Source: Amia ocellicauda (Eukaryota > Chordata > Actinopteri > Amiiformes > Amiidae). From it: a stretch of DNA of 64,000 bases. The first letter of the stretch is position 1. Each line of letters opens with the position of its first letter. The notes under the pieces were generated by a model. It was not told where the DNA came from and did no database searches. It was given only the letters and a program-made list of their open reading frames with translations. The position numbers and the translations under genes are program-made. Shown piece after piece: positions 49,122 to 59,800 of the stretch. The stretch covers positions 32,528,749 through 32,592,748 of the forward strand of contig NC_089858.1 in assembly GCF_036373705.1 (NCBI RefSeq). Reading direction: 5' to 3'.

Positions 49122-49619
49122 TACATTTTTAAAGTACAAAAGAAGTGTGACCGAGTCAAAACTGCTTCAAGACAGTGGATCGCCTCTGAGGAAAGCCCCA
49201 GATGCCATCACCCTTCTGGTTGAGTGAGCCACCATTCCAACAGGTGGCTTATAGACTTCCCAATGAGGCTGACGAGCTGACCAGGTGTGGGCCAAAGTTG
49301 TTCTGCTAGGCAGTGGAGACTCGACTATTTCGTACCACCTTCATTATTGTTGTATACTCACTAACGCATGGCATCCGGAGCTGCAGCAGAAAGTGCAAAA
49401 GGCAAAAAAAAAAACACTCTGAGCTCCAGGCATCAGTCCACATGCTTCTGATGCCCGAGCAGTTGAACCCTGTGCCTCAGCCTCTGCTGGAGGCGTCTGC
49501 GGTCAGGACCAGGCGCTTCCACCACGGGAAATGTGGCGCAATTTCAGCTGTTGAATACTTTTGGAAACTGAAAGAGAACACCAATTTTATTTATTTATTT
49601 ATTTTAATTTGTTACAAAA

Positions 49620-49750
49620 CTGCTGGGAACTAGGTTCAAATCTGGCCTTGGATGTCTGCCAGTGTGGATTCTCTGTGTCCCAACGTGGGTTTTCTCAAGG
49701 GGGCATCAATTTCCTCCCATTCCCCAAACCAATGCTGCTTACGTGTCGTG
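49620..49750 (+). repeat. DANA-like tRNA-derived SINE fragment
   Basis: GGTTCAAATC at 49633-49642 matches an RNA polymerase III B box. Downstream are CGTGGGTTTTCTC and ATTTCCTCCCATTCCCCAAA, which match the conserved body of DANA-type fish SINEs. The A box is unclear. Confidence 0.65.
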
Positions 49751-50408
49751 TGAGTATAGTATGTGTTTGTGCTACTGTGTGATCGGCTGGCTTCTTCACA
49801 CTATAACAAAGATGCGATAGCGAAATAAAAATGGTTAATGTATTTTCATTTCGTTTCTCTACAATGTACCAGGCTAGGCTCAAGTGGTACTGTTGTACCT
49901 AAAATTAGTTGCTGGATGGAGAGATCTTCAGTTTACTCCCACATCTCAGTTAGAAGCTTCAGTGTAGAATATAGAGGTGTCAGTAGAAATACTCCAAACG
50001 TCAGTGTGAAACATTTACTAGCCTTGAAATGGATCAAACTCGGAAGAAAGTTCTCCCCAGTGTGAACACTAGATGGCTATGTTCCCTCATGGTTCTCTGC
50101 AGTGCAGTAGTCGCAGCAGTCTCAGAGAAGTCTTCAAACATTACGGTCGTATTTTCAGCCCAGTTTAAAGGCAATAGATTTAAATACATACATATGTAAT
50201 GGAGCTAGCAGTGTTTTGAAACTCTGTTTTATACTCCAGACTAGTTTGGACAATTTATTTTAATGTAAGTGCATATGTACTAGTACCAATCATCAATTAA
50301 ATTAAATATTTCTTGATAAAGGATAATTTGTTAAACTAATTGCCTGTAGTAGTAGTATTTGTACCATTGTGCTTACAATTGCAACTGTATGATGATGATA
50401 ATGATGAT

Positions 50409-50441
50409 GTCTCAGACTCCTTTAGCCAAAGCAACTTGCAT
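50409..50441 (-). repeat. Reverse SINE-tail-like fragment
   Basis: CTCAGACTCCTTTAGCCAAA followed by GCAACTTGCA resembles the reverse complement of the fish SINE tail 'aagtcgctttggataaaagcgtctgctaa'. Confidence 0.45.
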
Positions 50442-53039
50442 TCAAACTCACAGGGAACTGTAAAAGGTATATACTACACAAGTTGTGCACACTCTCCGCT
50501 ATAGAGTGTTTAGAAGTAACCCACCACACCCACATGTCCACACAGTCATCTGTAACACAGGAGGCCACAGGGCAGTGTTACCTGTTTAGAAAGCTGGGGG
50601 TGGGCACAGGCAGGCCTTTGTAACCCAAGCTTTCCTCCTGACAAGGCCCTCTTTGTGGCAAAATGTCGATGTCCCCGGCTCAGGGCCAGTGCCAGGGCTT
50701 CCGGAGCCAGTGCCAGAAGACGCACAGACACAGACGCACGCTCATACACAGCCAAGGTGGCAGCATGTGACTTATGACTTTAAACAGTGTAGTTTCTTTC
50801 AAATTGCCGGGGTTTGGGTGGGTGGAATCTCATCTCAGTCCTTCAGTCCTTCTATTTGATCAAAACTTCAGTCAACTTTTGGGGTGGTCGAGTATGAATG
50901 TAAAATCTCCTATCCCTAATTGTGGGCCTGATTTATGCATGTATTTGTTTATTTAATTACTTTTATATTTCTCATTAATTAATTCTTCTTAAGTTAGACT
51001 ACTGCTCCACAGATCAAGTTCCAGTAGTGGATGGTATTTGCTTGAATGCCTCCAGTGAGATGGTGTTCTCTTACGTCTTTAAGGTAATTAAAAAAAACTC
51101 ACAATAGTATCCTGGTCTATTTTCCCCACACTGAAGAATTTCCTGCCTGCTGTTACACTGATTTCTGTAACACATGTGGCTGTACACTGTATCCTAATTG
51201 TGCTCAGTTTTTAAGCACTTCAGTTAATTATATAATGGCAATATCATTACAGTGACACCATCATTAAATGCGTAGCTGCCCCCATTATGTCTGTAGCTGC
51301 AGCTGCTTAATCAATGTCAGTAAATACAATGACTAATTGAGATAATTAAAAGAATGGGCAGATTATTAATCAATTAGTGGTTTAATTAAGATGTGGTGGG
51401 AAGAATAAAGTGCAGCCGAAGGATACAGGTCACTTGAAACGCAGGGCCCTGGCTGTAATGGATGTTGTCAATGCGATGACTTGAGTAGGTCTTTACAGTA
51501 CAGTAAGCTTGATACAAGCATGTAGTTTAAGGGATTTAAGTGAAGTGTCTGAAGAACAAAGAACTAGGATGTCTGACCTCCCTCCGATGTACAGGGCATG
51601 ACTGTAAGGATGACTTCATAATGTGTTTTTTTAATGTTCCAAACTCTGGTCAGTGGTTTGGAGTCCAAGAGGAGAGGGGATTGTGAAGAATTGCACAACC
51701 ACTCTCTAAACGTTGCGTGCCACTGGAACTGCAGAAACCAGAGGCACGCTGGTTCTGAAGTTCTGTCCCGAGTGGATAATGATGTGCATATGTGCCAGTC
51801 TTTTTGTACTCCCAGTCCTCTAAGTTGGTCTGTGGCCTCCCGTGTCAGTCAGATTCAAGGGCCCCATCTGTGTCCCGGCCTGCTCTCGGACATGGAGAAG
51901 CCCAGACGAGCCCAGACTACTGGGTTCACAGAATGAGTCACTGCTGCGCACATGCCAACGTATTAGCGCTTGTGTTTAACCACTGGGCTGCACCACCTCC
52001 TCTGTCATTCGGCTCTATTTTTAGCTCTCTGTTCCTGCCTTTCCAGCTGCCCCCCTACACCCCTAGATTTCCATGGCAATGTGGTGAGTGGCTTGTTAGA
52101 AATCTCTCCTCTCCTAAAGACTCGCACCTAAGATCATCATTTTTTTGGAGTGTTGGGTACTTCACTATATAGGCCTATTTTCCTCTTTTTTTTGTATGTG
52201 TGTGTACCTTTTCCTTTTTTCCTAGCCACACCACTGGGATCAATGGATGAATAGTAACTGCAGATGGAAATCCCCTACGCTGTCTGACACTGAGGTGACA
52301 CATTTCACCCCTGGTCTCCAAAACGGCTTGCATGCTATAGCCACCCTAGAGAAAGGGCTGCAGCACTATGTTGTATACTGAAACAGGCAGAGAGGTAGGG
52401 AGGAGATGGTCTTCGAGTAGTGGAGAGGCTCCTCATTTCACTATAAAACACTGATATTTAAAGAAGTACAAATGCTATAATTGGATAACATGAACATTTA
52501 CAGGAGGACGCACAACCACAAATAATTGGAAAACCCCTCTGTGAAAGTCTCTAATCTAGTCAAATTGCTCAACCTGGTTACAATTTCATCTTCAGCTACT
52601 AAAAATTGTATAAGGACTTTTAATTGCTCTTACAGAACTTTGTTCAATGTATAAAGGCATGTTCTTTAAGTCTGCCTGCATTATGTATTACCTGGACTAG
52701 TGATTTGCAATATGTTCAACGCCACTCGCTTCCAAATGAAGATGATGCAAAGACTTCAAGAAATAGCCCTAGAAAATAAGCTTTACTAAATAAAAAGCAC
52801 ACTGATGCTTCCTAGAACATTACAATACATATCAACTGTAAACTTTGTTATTGTCGCCGATACAAATGGTAAACCTACAACCATTACAATTCTAAAAAAT
52901 AAGTCGTATAAAAACAGTTTGGCAACAAGCTTAGAAGACCTGGACATTGTCAAAGCCCCACGTTGTCCCGAGCTGCGGTTGACTGTTTTATTACAGATTA
53001 ATATATGTTTTTGTCTCGATTACAAGCTTTTAAATTTGG

Positions 53040-53045
53040 TTTATT
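53040..53045 (-). terminator. Candidate polyadenylation signal of fbln7
   Basis: TTTATT on the plus strand is AATAAA on the gene strand, about 400 bases past the fbln7 stop codon. Confidence 0.4.
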
Positions 53046-53446
53046 TAGAGTGCATCATGTTGTTTGTCATTGTAGATTTCATCGTTATGATTTTGGCAAT
53101 ATATTAGTAGTGCCACACTAGTATAACTTGTATAACAAGCCCCACATTCACTGCATGAAGACAGTCATTGGCCACATCCTAGATAAAACACTCTTGAAGT
53201 AGCCAGAGACCAGGGAGATAAAGATTATGCTTACGGCTGCAGTCGTGCTGTGGTTGGTACCAGTCTTTAGTCTCATGCTACAGTCTTGAGATATGTTATG
53301 TATATCAATTTGCAATCTGTAACTGTAGAAGAACTGTAGAAGAAATTTAAAGTTTAAATAATGGGTTAATATTCTTGTGAGCAGAAAGGGACACTATAGC
53401 TCTTATGGTGTTGCGATGAGTGCATGCCACGTGAGTCTGTCTGGGT

Positions 53447-53807
53447 CTAGAAGTCATACTGCGAGACGAAGAGGGTCACCTTGGTGACGTAGCGGCCAAG
53501 CACGGCCCTCCTCTCCAGCTCGCTCATCTCCATCTCGGCCTCCAGCGTGGCAGGGCCCTGCACTGGGCTAACCAGGAGCAGCTGCCCGGTGAGGCGGTCA
53601 GAGCGCTGCACGGTGAAATGGCGCCGTCCACGCCCTCCCAGCAGCCCAAACCTCAGACTGTCCCCCAGCACCCGCGCCGCAGACAGCCGGAACAGCACAC
53701 GTGGTGTGGTCAGGTTCGACACCAGGGAGAGGTAGCTGAAGGAGACTGAGGAGGGAGCCTGGGCACAGGCCTTGTTGTCCACAGGGCAGGGGTTGCGCTC
53801 ACACCGC
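53447..53807 (-). CDS. fbln7: fbln7 exon: fibulin-type C-terminal module
   Basis: Encodes [20 protein letters not shown] through [20 protein letters not shown] to [13 protein letters not shown] and stop. It matches the end of human fibulin-7 (VTIFVSPYDF) closely. The acceptor lies next to a (CT)n tract on the gene strand. Confidence 0.95.
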
Positions 53808-53813
53808 CTGAGA

Positions 53814-53848
<35 letters not shown>

Positions 53849-56800
53849 GTAAGCGTAAGCCTGTAGGATTCATATTAAGCCTTTTATTGTCAAAGACATA
53901 ACATTACTATCTCCAGACCTCTGACTGAACAGATATTATTGAATTGTCTCCCAATGTAACATCAGCATCCAGGTGACCAGAAAGAGAAATGGTTAAGATA
54001 GTTTTTCTTGAAACTGAATAAGCATTTTTTGTCGTTATGCACTCTCATTGAGTTTTAATGCTTTTTAAAAATGCCACAATTATTTCTGCCAGTTTTTCAC
54101 TAAGATTTTGAATGAACAATTACTGAATTTGGATGATTGATGCTTGTTCTTCTCCAGGAGGGAGAGGACAAAGCTTGAGTAGCAGTTAGGATCAGAGATC
54201 TGCTTCCTCTGGGCTACAGCAGGCATCCCCATCCTATTTTATTGTTTCAGAAAAATAAGGTGTAGATCTCAACGTTGGAAGGCCTCGACAGATCCCCACT
54301 TGCACACTGCATGATACGGGACATGACGAAAAGGGAAGGCCCAGCAGTGTCTTGTGAGGGGGGCAGACGCACTCACAGCGGGGAGGTCTTGACATAGGTG
54401 GCATTGCGGGAGCGGGGGCACTCGGGTTGCACGCACTGGAAGCCCCCGTGGGTGTTCACACACACGGCCTCCTGGCTGCAGTTGTGCTGACGGGTGGTGC
54501 ACTCGTCCACATCTGCACTTGTTCAATACAGAGAAATGGGTAAAGAAAGGTAAACATTTCATTAGATGGCTTTGAACTAAATCCCCTGTTGTGTTCAAGT
54601 TCAAACCTAAACTGTATGAGGCATTGGAAAGGCAACAACTAGGCAAACAATGCATTAGGTTGGGCTGTGAAAGGAGTGTAGTTGACAACCCAGGTCTATA
54701 ATTTTAGTTTAATGCAGTTTTATTTAGTAATTTAGGGAAACCGACACCTCATTGTGTGCTCCCTCTGAAGGCCCCCCGCAGTGAGTACTGACCTTTGCAG
54801 TTGCGCTGGTCAGGGGTGAGGTTGTAGCCGGGGGGGCAGGTGCAGCGGTAGGAGCCAGGCGTATTGCCACAGGCGTGCGCACACAGGCGCCCCCTCCTCC
54901 CCGTGTGGAAAAGCTCACACTCATCAATGTCTGAAACACACACACACTTAAAGAGCTGGGATGCCGACACTGTGCTGTAAGGGGCAGCTTTTGGGTAAGC
55001 ACTTAAATTAATACTTTATTAGCGACACTGAGCTATGGCTCTTAATGACAGAACTATGGCTAGTCTCCATTTTGGGTTTACACCTTCTGATGTAGCTGAA
55101 CTGGCAGAGCAGTTTCTGAAATTTCCACTTTACCTTCACCATGCTGTGCACGATGCTGTTGGCACAGAAACAGAGAGACACTCTATAGGCGGTGCAAATT
55201 AAGTATCTAAATTACAGGTTTTTATCTAATGGAAAACTGCAAAGACAGTGGCTTATATATTGTGACTAGTAAAAGCTAAAATGTCCCAAACTGCTATACA
55301 ATGGGTGATGTATTTACACTGCTATATATGACATTTCATGTTTTTAAATGTCATTCAGAAAGAAAAATGCTAACGTATATAAAACCAAATCATTATTGTG
55401 ATGATTATGGTGGTTGTTACTCACCCCTGCAAAGGCTGTTGTCCCGGCCAGCGATGGTGAATCCCGCCTCACAGGTGCAGTGTGTGGAGCCCTGGAGCTG
55501 TGTGCACCGAGACGGCCGGACATGTGGGGAGGAGGAGGAGGAGTTCGTCAGCGTGCTCCAATCTGCTGAGAGGCAAGAAAGCAGGGCCAGGACCGTCCAG
55601 ATAAGAGCCCATGGTTTACCACACACATGCATACATTAAAATCAAACTTTGACCCAACTACAAAGCACAGGTATACCTCGCTTTACACGGGAGATTCAGA
55701 ACAATTTGTGCTAAACAGGGTCATAACTAACACAAAACTGAATGAATGTGCTGTTAATCAGAATTTGGTTTGATAAATGAATAATACAAATAATTAACTC
55801 AATAAACTCAACATATGAAATGGATTTTTAATTTTAACCTGCTGAAGTTCCTGGCTCCTGCTTGAGGCTGTTTTGCATCATTGGACATTTATTTAAACCA
55901 TGATTTGGGACCATTAAAATATTTCTTAAAAATAACAGAACAGATAATGTTAATAAGGATCAAAAAATAAAGTAAACAGATCTACGGGTGCCAATACATT
56001 ATTCAAGCGCAGGGATAGTCAGTCTGACTGCAGAGACCATATGTTTTGTCTGATTTGTGACTCACTGTGGATTTGAATAATTGATACATTAAATATTTTT
56101 TTAAATTTTAAAGTTTAAAATTTCATAAATTTGTACTATAATGAATCTGTGCAGAGCAGGGTCATGCAAAGCAGTGTATACTTAAACCTAGGACTCCACA
56201 AAATTAGAACTTTGACTTATCTGCATAATGCAATTATACCCTATCATGTTTTTATTCCTATGTATTAGAAAATGGCTTCTGGCTTTTCACGTTTTTTAAG
56301 TTGTGATTTACACGTAGGTCACATCTTTGATTTTGTATTAGTACCATTGCTTGATGATGGCTTGAATTGAGGTTGAAATCTATAGTATTTTTTGTTTTTA
56401 TAGTATAGTATCTTTTATCTTCTATGTACATCACAATGAAAGAAAGATACAGTAGGTATCTAATACCTACTCTTTACGGTCCCAAAATATGAAAATACAT
56501 AGTAGAGCATTCAGACTTCTAATAAACCCCCTCCAGGTGACAATTCATCTGCATACCCTGCCCCTGTCATCAATTCTCTAGCACACCCCCCCTGTCGACC
56601 ATTCGCAAGTGACCCTGCCCCTCTAATGTCCTGAGGACGGGCCTGGTTGTACCTACAGGTGTGTACCGGATTCTGGCAGTTGGGACCAGTCCAACTTTTG
56701 GGACACATGCAGACATAATGGTTCACTTCGTCCACACAAGTCCCTCCGTTCAGACAGGGCATCTGTGCACATTCGTTTATATCTAAAGAAATGGACAGAG

Positions 56801-59800
56801 TTGAGAGACTAAGGAATTGCAAAGATATTATGCATTCGACATTGCGGAGTACATTTATATGCAAAATCTTAGCACAAGGAAATGGAAATTCTGCTCTCAT
56901 CTCTCAAGCTGACAAACACATTTGATTTTTGCCAGAGCACTGACAGCTTACATTCTTAAACTGGTTGTCTCCTTTGAGGATTGACTTCACTGTGATGTCC
57001 TTAAAATGAATAAACTGCAATCTCAGTTGTGTCACACACACAGAAGGTAAAAGGCCTTGAAAACTGAAAGAAAGCATTGATCTTTATCCTCTGAACCATT
57101 TACTCCTTCAAAGGGAAAACAGTTACATCATTAAGTCACAAACACTTCAGTTAAGATGCTTTTCATCTAAAAGCTGGTGGAAAAAGGTTAACATTTGACG
57201 GGAAAAATGGGTGAAAATGACTACAGGACTACAGACATGAGAGTGAAAATAAAAGGCTATTCAGGCAGGAGCTGATCAGATCAGACTCTGATTTTTGCCA
57301 GCCCTTGGACTCACTCTTGCAGGTGGGCTGCTGGCCACTCCAGCTCAGGGAGTCCTGACACACTCTGCTCTCTGAGCCCACCAGATCGAACCCCAGCTCA
57401 CACAGGAAGTGCACTTCATGGCCCACGGCTGTCAGCTTTCCCAGTTTCCTGCCGTGGCTAGGCGGCTCTAGCTTGGGGCAGGTCGCTGTGAATCGTGAGA
57501 ACAAAGCTCTTGGATGACTGGTGATACACACTCACTGAGTACATCACAAAAAGTTTAAATCAGTTAATACATACACTATTCACATATGACTAAATCATCA
57601 TTGTACACTATATACTGCTGTTTAAGATGCTTCACCTCAGCAGACAAAAGCCAGATCCCTTAATAAACTGAGAGCTGCAGACCATTTTTCATTGGCTGGA
57701 CAGACAATCAATCAACAATTGTGGGCTGTCCTGTGATGAGAAACACCAATAAAAAACTGTGTAAGCTCAGATAATAGCACTCAAATCTGAACCACCTAAT
57801 CAGAACAGGCAAGCAAAGTGTAAAAAGAGCTTATGAGCTAATCTGAATCAAGGTTTGTCATCGGTTCACAAATTATTTGCAAAGATTCAACAGGTTCAGA
57901 AGAGTGTCAAATTATAGAAGTTATTTTCTCTTTGAGCTTTATAATTGAAAATGTTCATTGAGTAATTTTAATTTTACCACTGCTGCTTTAAAATATATCC
58001 ACTTTTCTACTGTTGGCTATCTTGAATCACATTTTTATGGAAGGTAATAGTAGATTACATTGCATATAGTCCTTGTCTCTGCAGTCTGAAGTATCCCAAT
58101 GAACTGGGATCAAACTGACTAAATAACATCCTACTTGATGACACTAAAACTACGAAAGCAGAATCTAAAGTACAACAGGTTCTAATTCATTCTTAACCCT
58201 AGTGATATTGCCACCATTTGTATACAGATGTGTAGAACATCAACATTACAAATCAAGTGAACAACCAGTATCTTAAAAAAGAAAGTCTACACCCCCAAAA
58301 TGTTTTGTCATCTTTTGTTGCCTTATAGTCTGGAATTAAAATATATACAGTACTGTGCAAAATTGAAAGGCAGGTGTGAAAAAATGCTGTAAAGTAAGAA
58401 TGCTTTGAAAAATAGACATGTTAATGGATTATATTTATCAATTAACTAAAAGCAAAGTGAGTGAACAGATGAAAAATCTACATCAAATCAATATTTGGTG
58501 TGACCACCCTTTGCCTTCAAAACAGCATCAGTTCTTCTAGGTTCACTTGCACACAGTTTGTGAAGGAACTCGGCAGGTAGGTTGGCCCAAACATCTTGGA
58601 GAACTAACCACAGTTCTTCTGTGGATTTAGGCAGCCTCAGCTGCTTCTCTCTCTTCATGTAATCCCAGACAGACTCGATGATGTTGAGATCAGGGCTCTG
58701 TGGGGGCCATACCATCACTAAGTAAGCATGATGTGTCTTTATCTGCTGCAGTTTCCTTGGCTGACCACTGTGTCTACAGTCCTCAGTGTTGCCCGTTTCT
58801 TTGTGCTTCTTCAAAAGAGCTTGGACAGCACATCTGGAAACCCCTGTCTGCCTTGAAATGTCTGCCTGGGAGAGACCTTGCTGATGCAGTAGAACTACCT
58901 TGTGTCTTGTTGCTGTGCTCAGTCTTGCCATGGTGTATGACTTTTGACAGTAAACTGTCTTCAGCAGCCTCACCTTGTTAGCTGAGTTTGGCTGTTCCTC
59001 ACCCAGTTTTATTCCTCCTACACAGCTGTTTCTGTTTCAGTTAATTATTGTGTTTCAACCTACATGTTGAATTGATGATCATTAGCACCTGTTTGGTATA
59101 ATTGTTCAGTCATACACCTGACTATATGCCTACAAAATCCCTAACTGTATGCAAGTGTACCTAGAAGAATTGATGCTAGAAGGCAAAGGGTGGTCACACC
59201 AAATATGGATTTGATTTAGATTTGTCTTCTGTTCACTCATTTTACGTTAATAGATTATATTGATAAATATAATCTATTAACGTCTATTTTTGAAAGAATA
59301 CTTTACAGCATTGTTTCACATTGTATCCACACATCCTACCACACAGCGTCAAGTGAAAACAATATTCTAGATGTGTAGACAATTGATTAAAAGTAAAAAC
59401 TGTAATAGGTTGGAAGGATAAGTGTCCACCAACCTTGTTATAGCAGTCATACAATTACCAATTGTCTTCAAAATCACAAAGTGACCTCCACCTGTGTTAA
59501 ATTCACATGATTTCAGGATAAATTAAGCAGTTCCTGTAGGTTCCTTCTGCTTGGTAGTGTAAAATCAAATCAAAGGCCTTGATGATGATTATTAAGAAGT
59601 ATAAGGTGTATAGCACCTTCAAGACCCTACCTAGATCTGGCTGTGCCTCCAAATTGAATAACAACGGCTCAGAGAGCCTACCACAAGGCCAATGGCAACT
59701 TTGCAAGATCTACAGGCTTTTATGGTTAAGACTGGTCATTGTGTGTATGTGACAACAATATTCCAAGCACTCCACATCTGGCAAGTGTGCTAAGCTGGGA

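Larger units (their letters stand above)
44189..49140 (+). other. pdpr: Probable pdpr 3' untranslated region
   Basis: The stop TGA is at 44186-44188. An early AATAAA is at 44267-44272 and a distal AATAAA at 49116-49121, with no coding exon between them. PDPR in other vertebrates has a multi-kilobase 3' UTR, so the distal site is plausible. A 22-base A run lies at 44549-44571. The region also carries copy B of an unidentified repeat (48045-48200). Confidence 0.6.
49141..53039. other. Intergenic space between the convergent pdpr and fbln7 genes
   Basis: No gene was recognised. It holds a DANA-like SINE fragment (49620-49750), a SINE-tail-like piece (50409-50441) and an AT-rich block with several TAATTA/TTAATTAA-type motifs (50945-51420). 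The frame at 52805-53107 has no recognisable family and overlaps the inferred fbln7 3' UTR. Confidence 0.5.

Noticed and set aside
49620..49750. tRNA gene suggested by a B box
   Set aside because: No cloverleaf or A box; downstream sequence matches a SINE body.
52805..53107. 100-codon plus-strand frame between pdpr and fbln7
   Set aside because: AT-rich composition, no recognisable motif, and overlaps the inferred fbln7 3' UTR.
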